The translations under genes and the position numbers were made by a program. From Mesorhizobium sp. ES1-1 (GTDB taxonomy: Bacteria > Pseudomonadota > Alphaproteobacteria > Rhizobiales > Rhizobiaceae), in assembly GCF_020164785.1 (NCBI RefSeq), contig NZ_JAIUGX010000003.1:434001-498000 (forward strand): a stretch of 64,000 nt of DNA. The letters are read 5' to 3'. The notes under the pieces were generated by a model, which saw nothing but the letters and a program-made list of their open reading frames with translations, ran no database searches and had not been told where the DNA came from. Every line of letters starts with the position of its first letter. Position 1 is the first letter of the stretch. Below, piece by piece: positions 34,875 to 44,827 of this stretch.

Positions 34875-36287
34875 ATGCTCGACACCGAGCCTGATCTTTC
34901 TCACTCTCTTTTTTCCCATATCGACTTTGCCAGCGGCGCTGTCGTGGCGGTATCCGGCGGCAGCGACTCGACTGCCCTGCTCCTCCTTCTCAAAGAACAT
35001 CTCGATCGAACCGCACCGGCAACGAAATTGCTGGCGGTGACGATCGATCATAGATTGCGGCCCGGCTCGGCGGCGGAAGCGCGGGCGGTAGCGATGCTAT
35101 GCACCGCATATGCAATCCCCCACCGGGTCCTGTCCTGGTCTGGGCCCAAGCCCTCGACAGGCCTGCCCGCGGCCGCACGCGAAGCGCGCTACCGGCTATT
35201 GGCCCAGGCCGCGCGCGCCGAAGGCATGGGCCTGATCCTGACCGGACATACCGCCGACGACCAGGCGGAGACGGTGCTGATGCGACAGGCACGCCAGGAA
35301 GGCCTAGGACGCGATGAGGGCCGGGGCCACGTCGATATGACGGGCCGAGACCACGCCGACATCACGGGCCGGGGGCTTGCGGGCATGGCGCCGGCTACCC
35401 TCCACGACTGCCGCGACTGGATCGTGCGGCCCCTGCTCGGCACGCGGCGTTCGGCGCTGCGCGATTTTCTGCGGCGACGGCAGATCGGATGGGCGGAGGA
35501 TCCGACCAACACGGACAGTGCTTTCGAAAGGCCTCGCATGCGAACGGCTCTTGCCGAGGAGGGCGGCGGACGGCTTGTGAACGATGCGCTGGCGCTGGCC
35601 GAACGAGAAGCGGCGGCACGCTGCCGGCTTGGTGGCGCCGCGGCGGATTTGATCGTCCGCTTCGCCGCCCGGCCCGCCGCCGGGCTCATCCGCCTCGACC
35701 CGGCTTTGCTGACCTGTGGCGACGAACCGGCGGCCATCTATGCATTGCGCATCCTGCTGGCCACGCTCGGCGGGGTCGGGTTCCTCCCCGATCTGGCCCG
35801 TGGCGAGGCGCTTTTCGGCCGGCTGAAGACTGGATTTCTTTGCGCCACATTGTCGCGGACCGTGGTCGATTTCCGCCGTGCTGGGATCTTCCTGCGCCGC
35901 GAGGCGCGCGGCTTGCCGCCAGCCGCCACGGCCATGGGCACTATGGTCTGGGATGGCCGCCGCCAGATCACATTGGACGACGTCCATCGCACAATGTTGA
36001 TCGCGCCGTTGGGTCAGGCTGAAGCTAAGCGTCTGGTCGTCGACGAGGGGGAAATCCCGCCGAGCCTGGCGCGTGCCGCCCTGGCGACGGAGCCTGCTCT
36101 GTGGAAAGCCAGTGAGGTCCTTGCATTGCCGGGCGTGTCGGAGCCGCTCGTCGCGCCCTTCGCCCGGTTCCTGCCGTCCTTCGATCTGGCGCCGGCACGG
36201 GCCGTTGGCCGGTTGATCGGCGCGGCGCCGTTCCCGGCTTCGCCTCTCAGAGGCGACGGTACCGAGCGACGGGGCGCGAAAGCTTAA
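34875..36287 (+). CDS. tilS: tRNA(Ile)-lysidine synthetase TilS
   Basis: A 470-residue enzyme that converts C34 of the CAU-anticodon tRNA-Ile to lysidine so that it reads AUA. The ATP pyrophosphatase loop VAVSGGSDSTALLLLL is near residue 24, followed by TIDHRLRPGSAAEA, GHTADDQAETVLMR, and the WIVRPLL and ALRDFLRRRQIGWAEDPTN regions. An unusual in-frame tandem repeat lies at residues 149-172 (GRGHVDMT/GRDHADIT/GRGLAGMA), in the loop after the ADDQAET motif. ATG 34875 is chosen over the upstream frame overlapping cpoB. Confidence 0.95.
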   Translation: MLDTEPDLSHSLFSHIDFASGAVVAVSGGSDSTALLLLLKEHLDRTAPATKLLAVTIDHRLRPGSAAEARAVAMLCTAYAIPHRVLSWSGPKPSTGLPAAAREARYRLLAQAARAEGMGLILTGHTADDQAETVLMRQARQEGLGRDEGRGHVDMTGRDHADITGRGLAGMAPATLHDCRDWIVRPLLGTRRSALRDFLRRRQIGWAEDPTNTDSAFERPRMRTALAEEGGGRLVNDALALAEREAAARCRLGGAAADLIVRFAARPAAGLIRLDPALLTCGDEPAAIYALRILLATLGGVGFLPDLARGEALFGRLKTGFLCATLSRTVVDFRRAGIFLRREARGLPPAATAMGTMVWDGRRQITLDDVHRTMLIAPLGQAEAKRLVVDEGEIPPSLARAALATEPALWKASEVLALPGVSEPLVAPFARFLPSFDLAPARAVGRLIGAAPFPASPLRGDGTERRGAKA

Positions 36288-36391
36288 CCCAGACGTGCTG
36301 TTCTGCTTGGCAAGGCAAGGCGCTCTCCCTATGTTAGGCGCAAGTTTCCTCTCATGATGTGTCCGCCTGGCGGACGCCAACGGGACAATTG

Positions 36392-38317
<1,926 letters not shown>

Positions 38318-38340
38318 GCCTGGGAATAGTCGATTTGAGC

Positions 38341-38373
38341 GAACGCCGCGGCCTGACCGCGGCGTTCTTGTTT
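38341..38373 (+). terminator. Terminator after ftsH
   Basis: GAACGCCGCG-GCCTGAC-CGCGGCGTTC followed by TTGTTTT. Perfect 10-bp stem 24 bases after the stop. Confidence 0.85.
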
Positions 38374-38396
38374 TGAGAGGGCGAAAACCGCAAGTC

Positions 38397-38458
38397 AGCC
38401 AATCTCCCCCTCGTGGGGAAGATGTCCGGCGGGACCAGGCTGGGCGCTGGCCCGGCGA
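38397..38458. repeat. Partial RIME-like intergenic repeat
   Basis: Starts GCCAATCTCCCCCTCGTGGGG and continues through GATGTCCGGC. The same block, with small changes, occurs at 55152-55210 inside a longer inverted element. Its position between genes and its inverted CCCC/GGGG structure fit the rhizobial intergenic mosaic elements. This copy looks truncated on its right side. Confidence 0.6.
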
Positions 38459-38546
38459 CTTTTCTGGAGCCGTTCATCGCTTTATGGAGCCGTCGAACCG
38501 CTTCCTCAAGGAAAGCCGTTAGGGCGGTTCACCGTTTCATGGTAAC

Positions 38547-38655
38547 GGCAGAGCGCTCTAACTTTTGTCTTTACGCAATTCCGTACGGAAACCCGCTTCA
38601 CACTTTTCCTGGAATTGCCCTAGGCGCTTTCGCTCCTCTCCTGGAATTGCGATAT
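38547..38655. repeat. Second rhizobial-type intergenic repeat element
   Basis: Contains GAGCGCTCTAACTTTTGTC, then TTTACGCAATTCCGTACGGAA and CACTTTTCCTGGAATTGC. Arms GCAATTCC (38575-38582) and GGAATTGC (38611-38618) form an inverted repeat, and TCCTGGAATTGC recurs at 38639-38650. From memory this sequence type is scattered between genes in rhizobial genomes; I could not count copies outside this window. No ORF in the ftsH to 38825 gap is supported. Confidence 0.55.
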
Positions 38656-38768
38656 CGTTGGGAGCTGCGGTCCTTCACGCCCCCCTGCCGGGCGTCACGC
38701 AGTTGGCAACGTCGCCAACGGCGGCGCTCCTCAAAGCACTGGAGAGCCCCGTCTGAGACCGCCGATAA

Positions 38769-38803
38769 AAAAGCCCGCGAGCCTTGGGGCTCGCGGGCCT
38801 TGT
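38769..38803 (-). terminator. Terminator of the Cys-pair repeat protein gene
   Basis: AAGCCCGCGAGCC-TTGG-GGCTCGCGGGCCTT with an A-run on the left (T-run when read leftward). It lies 22 bases after the stop of the leftward gene at 38825. Confidence 0.88.
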
Positions 38804-38824
38804 TTTCTCAGATGCGGGTGTCGA

Positions 38825-39697
38825 TCAGCTCTTCAGCTTGGCATTGCACAGGCTGTAGAAGCCGCCACCCTTCTGGATCCACTTCAGGCCGCCGAGCGTG
38901 TTGGCGTCCTTGTTGAGGTAGTACTGTTCGAGGCAGGTATGCATGCGGCCCTTGGCCGGGGTCTCGCTGGCGAATTTCGGCGAGATGGCAGTCGGGAAGG
39001 TAACGCCCTGCGGTGCCGGAGCCGTTGGCTTAGCCGGCTCGCTCTTGTACTTGGCTTCGCTCGGAGCCGGAACGGTCTCGTCTTCAGCAGCGCTGGCGCC
39101 GCACTCGGCCTTGCGGAAGTCGTTCCACTTCATGCCGTTCAGGGTATTGGCCGTCTTGGCGGATTGATACTTGGTGCTGCACTCGGCCATGGTCAGGCTC
39201 TTGCCCGAAGCGTCGGCCGCGGCTGTCGTGGTTGCGGCCTTCGTGGCAGCGGGCTTGGTCTCGGCGGCGGCGGAAGCGCCGGCTGCGCATTCGGCCTTGC
39301 GGAAGTCGTTCCACTTCATGCCGTTCAGCGTACCCGCTGCCTTCGCGGCTTGATACTTGGCGCTGCATTCCTTGGACGTCAGGCCTTTGGCGGTATCCTC
39401 GGCCGCGGCTTTGGCAGGCTTCGCTTCAGCCGGTTTCGTTTCGGCAGCCTTGGAAGCCGCGGGCTTAGCCGTCTCGGGCTTGGCGGCTGCCGGCTTGGTA
39501 TCGGTCGCGGCGGCTGCGTCGGTGCCGCACTGCGCCTTTCGGAACTGGTTCCAGGTCGCGCCGGCAAGTGTGCCCGCGTCCTTGGCCGCGTTATACTTCG
39601 TGCTGCATTCGGCCATCGTCAACGCGCTGGCTGGCGAAGCCAAGTACAACGTCGCCACGGCAAGGCCGGTCAAAGTAACAAGTCGGTGGATGAGCAT
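38825..39697 (-). CDS. Secreted four-module Cys-pair repeat protein
   Basis: A 290-residue protein with a signal peptide (LTGLAVATLYLASPASA, cleavage near residue 25) and four copies of a Cys-x25-28-Cys module: C31-C57, C111-C137, C173-C199 and the diverged C255-C284. The consensus is EC-S-x-KY-x2-AK-x2-GTLxGxxWNxFRKAxC. Ala/Lys/Pro/Glu-rich linkers separate the modules, and part of the coding sequence is repeated almost exactly (for example CGGAAGTCGTTCCACTTCAT at about 39114 and 39301). Each Cys pair probably forms a disulfide in the periplasm. I do not recognise an assigned function. Confidence 0.8.
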   Translation of the reverse strand: MLIHRLVTLTGLAVATLYLASPASALTMAECSTKYNAAKDAGTLAGATWNQFRKAQCGTDAAAATDTKPAAAKPETAKPAASKAAETKPAEAKPAKAAAEDTAKGLTSKECSAKYQAAKAAGTLNGMKWNDFRKAECAAGASAAAETKPAATKAATTTAAADASGKSLTMAECSTKYQSAKTANTLNGMKWNDFRKAECGASAAEDETVPAPSEAKYKSEPAKPTAPAPQGVTFPTAISPKFASETPAKGRMHTCLEQYYLNKDANTLGGLKWIQKGGGFYSLCNAKLKS

Positions 39698-39976
39698 AGC
39701 GTTTCTCCGTTGCGGCAGCCCATGATACGTCCCTGCAAATCAATAGCGCTCAACGGTCGGTTGCGCCAGATGGCAAGTGGCGTAAATTTGGGCAAAAGTG
39801 CCCGTCTCTCAATAAGGTGATGAAATCATTGTGCGATGTCGGGGCGAAGCGGGCCTTTCAGCCGGGTGCACCTGCGTCAATTTGCTCGCATAGCGCGTAT
39901 TCCCCGGGTGCGAAGGCGCATTCCGGGGCGCCACGCCCATACTTTGCAGTGCATCCACGCAAAGGACTTGGTAACA

Positions 39977-39995
39977 TATAATCACACAATGTGAT
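39977..39995 (+). promoter_or_regulatory. -10 element and palindrome in the glmM upstream region
   Basis: An exact TATAAT lies at 39977-39982. It overlaps the inverted repeat ATCACA-CAA-TGTGAT (39981-39995). The -35 region is weak. The palindrome lies 62-77 bases upstream of the glmM ATG, so it could be an operator; no regulator is suggested by the sequence. The rest of the 360-base gap between the two divergent genes contains no supported ORF. Confidence 0.4.
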
Positions 39996-40057
39996 AAAAG
40001 TACGCCCATCGATTGTGGCAGGACGTTGCCCGGGAAGCGTCAGGGGATTCGACTGAA

Positions 40058-41410
40058 ATGGCAGGGACTTATTTCGGCACGGACGGCATTCGCGGGCGGG
40101 CCAACAAATTTCCGATGACTGCGGAAATCGCCATGCGAGTGGGCATGGCCGCCGGCCTCTCTTTTCAGCGCGGAAGCCATCGTCATCGCGTCGTGCTGGG
40201 CAAGGATACGCGGCTGTCCGGCTACATGATCGAGAACGCGATGGTTGCCGGGCTCTGCGCCGCCGGCATGGACGTGTTCCTGCTCGGACCGATCCCGACA
40301 CCGGCGGTCGCCATGCTGGTGCGGTCGTTGCGCGCCGATATCGGCGTGATGATCTCGGCCTCGCACAATCCCTACTACGACAATGGCATCAAGCTGTTCG
40401 GCCCCGATGGCTACAAGCTCTCCGATGAGATCGAGGAGCGCATCGAGGCCATGCTCGACAAGGATATCGAACTGTCGCTCGCCGATTCCGACGGGCTAGG
40501 GCGCGCCAAGCGCGTCGATGGCGTGCATGACCGTTACATCGAATTCGCCAAGCGCACACTGCCGCGTTCGATGTCGCTTTCGGGCCTCAGGATCGTCATC
40601 GATTGCGCCAACGGCGCCGCCTATAAGGTGGCTCCAGAGGCGCTGTGGGAACTCGGCGCCGAAGTGGTGGCCATCAATGTCGAGCCCAACGGCTTCAACA
40701 TCAACAAGGAGTGCGGCTCTACCCATCCCGCCGGCCTGCAGAAGAAAGTACACGAAGTGCGCGCCGATATCGGCATCGCGCTCGATGGGGACGCCGACCG
40801 TGTCGTCATCGTCGATGAGAACGGAGCGATCGTCGACGGCGACCAGATCATGGCAATGATCGCCGAGTCCTGGCACCAGAGCGGACGGCTTGCCGGAGGG
40901 GGCGTCGTTTCCACCGTGATGTCCAATCTCGGGCTCGAGCGCTTCCTTGGCGACATGAAGCTGCAATTGCACCGAACCAAGGTCGGGGACCGGTATGTCG
41001 TCGAGCATATGCGGGCGCATGGGCTCAATGTCGGCGGCGAACAATCCGGCCATATCGTGCTGTCGGATTTCTCGACCACGGGCGACGGCTTGGTCTCGGC
41101 GTTGCAGGTATTGGCCTGCATCAAGCGCCAGGGGCGGCCGGTCAGCGAACTGTCGAGGAAGTTCGAACCGGTGCCGCAACTTCTCAAGAACGTCACCATT
41201 TCAGGCGGCAAGCCGCTCGAGGAAGCTCCGGTGAAGGCAGCTATCGAAGACGCCCGCAGTCGCCTCGGCAAGGCCGGTCGTCTGGTCATCCGGCCTTCGG
41301 GCACCGAACCGCTCATCCGCGTCATGGCCGAAGGCGACGACCCGGCACTGGTCGAAGCTGTCGTGAACGACATTATCGGCGTCATTTCGGAGAACCGCAG
41401 CGCCGCCTGA
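40058..41410 (+). CDS. glmM: Phosphoglucosamine mutase
   Basis: A 450-residue enzyme converting glucosamine-6-phosphate to glucosamine-1-phosphate, a precursor of UDP-GlcNAc for peptidoglycan and lipopolysaccharide. It starts [12 protein letters not shown]; the phospho-serine is Ser102 in [20 protein letters not shown], the metal loop is DGDADR near residue 243, the sugar loop is GGEQSGHI, and the phosphate-binding loop is [18 protein letters not shown] 40058 follows CAGGGGA. In Hyphomicrobiales glmM usually follows ftsH; here the repeat protein and intergenic repeats lie between them. Confidence 0.97.
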   Translation: MAGTYFGTDGIRGRANKFPMTAEIAMRVGMAAGLSFQRGSHRHRVVLGKDTRLSGYMIENAMVAGLCAAGMDVFLLGPIPTPAVAMLVRSLRADIGVMISASHNPYYDNGIKLFGPDGYKLSDEIEERIEAMLDKDIELSLADSDGLGRAKRVDGVHDRYIEFAKRTLPRSMSLSGLRIVIDCANGAAYKVAPEALWELGAEVVAINVEPNGFNINKECGSTHPAGLQKKVHEVRADIGIALDGDADRVVIVDENGAIVDGDQIMAMIAESWHQSGRLAGGGVVSTVMSNLGLERFLGDMKLQLHRTKVGDRYVVEHMRAHGLNVGGEQSGHIVLSDFSTTGDGLVSALQVLACIKRQGRPVSELSRKFEPVPQLLKNVTISGGKPLEEAPVKAAIEDARSRLGKAGRLVIRPSGTEPLIRVMAEGDDPALVEAVVNDIIGVISENRSAA

Positions 41411-41437
41411 CCAAGCGCGCGTCACGGCTGGAATTTC

Positions 41438-41464
41438 AAAGCCCGCCTCACGGCGGGCTTTTTG
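41438..41464 (+). terminator. Terminator after glmM
   Basis: AAAGCCCGCC-TCA-CGGCGGGCTTTTT. A 9-bp stem 30 bases after the stop, with a T-run on the right. Confidence 0.88.
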
Positions 41465-41543
41465 TTGCCGTCAGCGTCGACCGGCCCAGCCCTCAGAACC
41501 CTCCCTTGTCTTAATTGTAAATATTCGTGGTTAAGCAACAGGG

Positions 41544-41558
41544 TTAAATGCCTTTTAA
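41544..41558. promoter_or_regulatory. Candidate CtrA box before the first outer-membrane protein gene
   Basis: TTAA-ATGCCTT-TTAA followed by C, a full match to TTAA-N7-TTAAC, 82-96 bases before the ATG. It is embedded in a palindrome GGTTAAA-TGCCT-TTTAACC (41542-41560). Confidence 0.6.
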
Positions 41559-41639
41559 CCTTTGGGATTCATTATCCACGACTGAAAGACAATCGCATTC
41601 GGACACGATCGCCGTTCCGACCTTCCAGGGGTGACAAGC

Positions 41640-42458
41640 ATGTTCAATACAGTAAGAAAGGCCTTGTGCGCGGCGCTGTTCGCCGGCATGGCAGGATCGG
41701 CGTTCGCAGCCGATTTCGTGGAGCCTCCGGTGGTCGAACAGGCGCCTCCGGAGCCGGTCTATGAACAGCCGGCCGATGTCGGCGGCTGGTACATTCGCGG
41801 CGACATCGACTATCACAAGTCGAGGTTCCGCGGCGCGGACTACATAACTTATGGAACGCCTGCGGGCGGTACCGGCAGCTTCGACACCGGATCGCTCAAG
41901 GGCGGGTTTTCGGCCGGCGCTGGTGTCGGTTATCAGATCACCAACCATTTCCGGGCCGACTTCACGGGCGACTACTGGTTCAAATCCAAATTCAACGGCA
42001 GCACGTCGTGCGGCTCCTGCTTCTCGACGGAAGTCGGCCACTTTTCGGCGCTGCTGTTGATGGCAAATGCCTATGCCGATCTCGGTACATGGCATGGCGT
42101 CACACCTTACGTCGGCGCCGGCATTGGCGGCGCGCATGTCAAATGGGACTCCATCAGCGACCCCAACACCACCGAATTCAACCCGGGATCGTCCAACTGG
42201 CGTTTTGCCTATGCTCTGATGGCCGGCGCATCGTACTGCATGACCGATCGCGTCAAGCTCGACGTCGGCTATCGCTACAGCCACATTCAGGGCGGCCGCA
42301 TGTTCGAGTTTGATGCCACCAGCGCCGGGCCCGGCTTCGACCACGGGTTCGACACTCATGAGGTACGCGGTGGCCTTCGCTACCAGTTCGGCAAGTCGGA
42401 CTGCGCCCCGCCGCAGCAGGCCTATGCGCCCGAGCCGGAGCCGGTCTACACCAAGTAA
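41640..42458 (+). CDS. Outer-membrane beta-barrel protein (Omp25/31-like), copy 1
   Basis: A 272-residue outer-membrane protein. The signal peptide (ALCAALFAGMAGSAFAA) precedes a short Pro/Glu-rich segment and a barrel of eight predicted strands with alternating hydrophobic residues: GGWYIRGDIDYHKS, AGAGVGYQITNHFRADF, TPYVGAGIGGAHVK and VRGGLRYQF at the end. The C-terminus carries a disordered Pro-rich tail (APEPEPVYTK). ATG 41640 is chosen with AGGGG 9 bases upstream; a GTG at 41631 is also possible. It is followed by a terminator and a related second gene. Confidence 0.88.
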   Translation: MFNTVRKALCAALFAGMAGSAFAADFVEPPVVEQAPPEPVYEQPADVGGWYIRGDIDYHKSRFRGADYITYGTPAGGTGSFDTGSLKGGFSAGAGVGYQITNHFRADFTGDYWFKSKFNGSTSCGSCFSTEVGHFSALLLMANAYADLGTWHGVTPYVGAGIGGAHVKWDSISDPNTTEFNPGSSNWRFAYALMAGASYCMTDRVKLDVGYRYSHIQGGRMFEFDATSAGPGFDHGFDTHEVRGGLRYQFGKSDCAPPQQAYAPEPEPVYTK

Positions 42459-42483
42459 CCGGTTCGAAATATCCTAAATCGGT

Positions 42484-42512
42484 AACCGCCCGGCGCAAGC
42501 CGGGCGGTTTTC
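42484..42512 (+). terminator. Terminator after the first outer-membrane protein gene
   Basis: AACCGCCCGGC-GCAA-GCCGGGCGGTT followed by TTC. An 11-bp perfect stem with GNRA-like loop. Confidence 0.88.
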
Positions 42513-42571
42513 GTTGGGGTCCGGGGCAAACGATGCCCTTGCGAAATGAATCCGATAACGCTCTGTTAGCC

Positions 42572-42586
42572 TTAACCGCCACTTAA
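42572..42586. promoter_or_regulatory. Candidate CtrA box before the second outer-membrane protein gene
   Basis: TTAA-CCGCCAC-TTAA followed by CC, a full match to TTAA-N7-TTAAC, 79-93 bases before the ATG. The spacing to the start is nearly the same as for the first gene. Confidence 0.6.
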
Positions 42587-42664
42587 CCACTATGGTTAAC
42601 AATGCTCCCAGAAACGATGGCAGCCTCCGATATTTCGGAGGCACCAAATCCGGGAGTCGGGGAC

Positions 42665-43429
42665 ATGAAACTCATTATGCGCATGGCGCTTGCCGCAGTC
42701 GCTCTGGCGCCGCTGACGCCGGTGCACGCGGCCGATTATGATCCGCCCATCTATGTCGACCAGGCGCCGGACTATGTGCCGGTCGAGGTCGGCTCGGGCT
42801 GGTATCTGCGCGGGGACGTCTCCTATCTGGCGCAGAAGAGCTTCAAGGACGACAATTTTGCCTTCACGCCCGCCAGTTTCAGCGAGAAGGAAGATCCGGT
42901 CTTCGCCAGCATCGGCTTCGGCTACCATTTCAACGACTATCTGCGTGCCGATCTCAATCTCGGCTATTTGCCTGGCAACAAGGTCGGCATGAGCTATGAC
43001 GACACAGGTATCGTGGACCCGCCGGCGGGGACAGCGGCATCGGCATCCCTGAAGAACTATGCCTACTCGCTCATGCTCAATGGCTATGTCGATCTCGGAA
43101 CCTATGTCGGCATCACCCCATATGTCGGCGCCGGTGTCGGCGTCGTCCAGAGCAAGCGCAGCCTTTCGGCGAGCTATTTCACCAACAATGATGACCCGAC
43201 CGACGATTTCGTATTGAGCGACGAGAAGACCAAATATTCGCTCGCCTATACGCTGAACGCAGGCCTTGCCTACCAGCTCACGAAAAACGTTTCCGTCGAT
43301 CTCGGCTATCAGTATTTTTCGGCGCCCGACGCCGAATATGTCTCCACCGCAAACCTGGACACCTACCCCGTCCACAAGGGGATTAGCAATCATCAGGTCA
43401 AGCTCGGTCTGCGCTACGATCTCTGGTAG
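42665..43429 (+). CDS. Outer-membrane beta-barrel protein (Omp25/31-like), copy 2
   Basis: A 254-residue outer-membrane protein related to the previous one. It has a signal peptide (RMALAAVALAPLTPVHAA), then GSGWYLRGDVSYLAQKSF, DPVFASIGFGYHFNDYLRADLN, GYVDLGTYVGITPYVGAGVGV, and a C-terminal NHQVKLGLRYDLW ending in the aromatic residue typical of BAM substrates. The shared GWYxRGD and TPYVGAG motifs point to duplication and divergence. ATG 42665 follows GGGAGTCGGGGA. Each copy has its own terminator or leader and its own CtrA-like box. Confidence 0.88.
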   Translation: MKLIMRMALAAVALAPLTPVHAADYDPPIYVDQAPDYVPVEVGSGWYLRGDVSYLAQKSFKDDNFAFTPASFSEKEDPVFASIGFGYHFNDYLRADLNLGYLPGNKVGMSYDDTGIVDPPAGTAASASLKNYAYSLMLNGYVDLGTYVGITPYVGAGVGVVQSKRSLSASYFTNNDDPTDDFVLSDEKTKYSLAYTLNAGLAYQLTKNVSVDLGYQYFSAPDAEYVSTANLDTYPVHKGISNHQVKLGLRYDLW

Positions 43430-43502
43430 GCGCCGAGGATCAATCAGGACGGGCTTCCCGTTCACGCTAAACGGGTGTCCCGTCAGCGACAAAAACTTTG
43501 CT

Positions 43503-43530
43503 CTTGACGCCTGAAGCCTGAACGCATATC
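43503..43530 (+). promoter_or_regulatory. Promoter of serC
   Basis: CTTGAC at 43503-43508, a 16-base spacer, then CATATC at 43525-43530. The expected start (about 43537) is at the beginning of the structured leader. Confidence 0.6.
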
Positions 43531-43536
43531 GCCGTC

Positions 43537-43588
43537 CGTGGGCCACCCCTCCCCAACGAGGGGCCACTATCTGGAAGGATAGACCACG
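43537..43588 (+). promoter_or_regulatory. serC leader RNA motif
   Basis: Two hairpins fill the leader up to the serC ATG. Hairpin 1 is CCCCTC-CCCAAC-GAGGGG (43546-43563). Hairpin 2 is CTATC-TGGAAG-GATAG (43567-43582), and it holds the GGAAGGA ribosome-binding site in its loop and 3' arm. This matches the serC motif described upstream of serC in Hyphomicrobiales, which is believed to control translation; its ligand or partner is not established. Confidence 0.7.
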
Positions 43589-44764
43589 ATGACGACTCAT
43601 ACGAAGCCCGGACTCCGTCCGGCAAATCCCAATTTTTCTTCAGGTCCCTGCGCCAAACGCCCCGGCTGGTCGGTCGAGGCGCTGAAAGCGGCTGCGCTTG
43701 GCCGTTCCCATCGCGCCAAGATCGGCAAGTCCAAGCTCGAACAGGCGATCGCGCTGACGCGCGAAATCCTCAAGGTTCCGGCCGATTACCGCATCGGCAT
43801 CGTGCCGGCGTCGGATACCGGCGCCGTCGAGATGGCGCTGTGGTCGCTGCTCGGCGAGCGCGGGGTCGACATGGTCGCCTGGGAGAGCTTCGGCTCGGGT
43901 TGGGTGACCGACGTGGCCAAGCAATTGAAACTTGCCGACATGCGCAAGATCGAGGCCGGTTATGGCGAATTGCCCGACCTGACCAAGATCGATTTCGACC
44001 GCGACGTCGTCTTCACCTGGAACGGCACCACGTCGGGCGTGCGCGTGCCAGACGGAGATTTCATCCCGGCGGACCGCAAGGGCCTGACCATCTGCGACGC
44101 GACCTCGGCCGCCTTTGCGCAGAGGCTCGACTTCGAAAAGCTCGATGTCGTCACTTTCTCCTGGCAGAAAGTGCTGGGCGGCGAAGGCGCACATGGCATG
44201 CTCATCCTGTCGCCGCGGGCGGTCGAGCGGCTGGAAACCTACAAGCCGGCCTGGCCGCTGCCGAAGATCTTCCGCCTGACCTCGGGCGGCAAGCTGATCG
44301 AAGGCATCTTCAAGGGCGAGACCATCAACACGCCGTCGATGCTGTGCGTCGAGGACTATCTCGACGCGCTCAACTGGGCGAAGTCGGTCGGTGGGCTCGA
44401 AACACTGATCGCGCGGGCGGACGCCAATGCCGCGGTGCTCGATCGCTTCGTCGGCACGTCATCCTGGCTCGGTCATCTCGCCGTCCAGGAGGAGACAAGG
44501 TCGAACACTTCGGTCTGCCTGTCGTTCACCGATCCGGACGTGTGCGCGCTGGACGTCGACGGACAGGCGGCTTTCGCCAAGGGCCTGGTCTCGGCGCTCG
44601 ACAAGGAAGGCGTCGCCTATGACATCGGCTCCTATCGCGACGCACCGCCCGGCCTGCGCATCTGGTGCGGTGCGACAGTCGAAACTTCCGATCTCGAAGC
44701 GTTGCTGCCCTGGCTGGACTGGGCCTTCGCCGCGCAGAAGGCGTCGCTGAAGGCGGCTGCCTGA
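43589..44764 (+). CDS. serC: Phosphoserine aminotransferase
   Basis: A 391-residue PLP enzyme of the SerC type found in alphaproteobacteria. [15 protein letters not shown] is the N-terminal signature, [20 protein letters not shown] binds the cofactor, and the catalytic Lys lies in [21 protein letters not shown]. It transaminates 3-phosphohydroxypyruvate made by SerA to 3-phosphoserine with glutamate. The ATG is preceded by a ribosome-binding site inside a hairpin of the leader. serA follows after 63 bases that hold a stem-loop. Confidence 0.95.
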   Translation: MTTHTKPGLRPANPNFSSGPCAKRPGWSVEALKAAALGRSHRAKIGKSKLEQAIALTREILKVPADYRIGIVPASDTGAVEMALWSLLGERGVDMVAWESFGSGWVTDVAKQLKLADMRKIEAGYGELPDLTKIDFDRDVVFTWNGTTSGVRVPDGDFIPADRKGLTICDATSAAFAQRLDFEKLDVVTFSWQKVLGGEGAHGMLILSPRAVERLETYKPAWPLPKIFRLTSGGKLIEGIFKGETINTPSMLCVEDYLDALNWAKSVGGLETLIARADANAAVLDRFVGTSSWLGHLAVQEETRSNTSVCLSFTDPDVCALDVDGQAAFAKGLVSALDKEGVAYDIGSYRDAPPGLRIWCGATVETSDLEALLPWLDWAFAAQKASLKAAA

Positions 44765-44804
44765 GATCAGACTGGCGGCTTTCGGGCCGCCCATTTCCCT
44801 GATC
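44765..44804 (+). other. Stem-loop in the serC-serA gap
   Basis: Outer arms GATCAG (44765-44770) and CTGATC (44799-44804) enclose an inner stem GGCGGC-TTTCGG-GCCGCC (44774-44791). No T-run follows, so it is more likely a message-stabilising or processing element than a terminator. Confidence 0.5.
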
Positions 44805-44827
44805 AATTCCATTTCAAGGAGGCCGCC

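Noticed and set aside
38940..39640. CRISPR-like regular repeats
   Set aside because: The repeats are internal to a coding sequence, encode the same amino-acid module and have spacers of linker sequence. No cas genes are present.
38939..39820. Long plus-strand frame opposite the Cys-pair repeat gene
   Set aside because: The repeats of the true gene create an open antisense frame. The minus-strand frame has a signal peptide and conserved modules; the plus-strand frame has neither.
39981..39995. CRP/FNR binding site
   Set aside because: The arms run ATCACA...TGTGAT, opposite to the TGTGA-N6-TCACA order of CRP, and the spacer is only 3 bases. Kept only as an unexplained palindrome.
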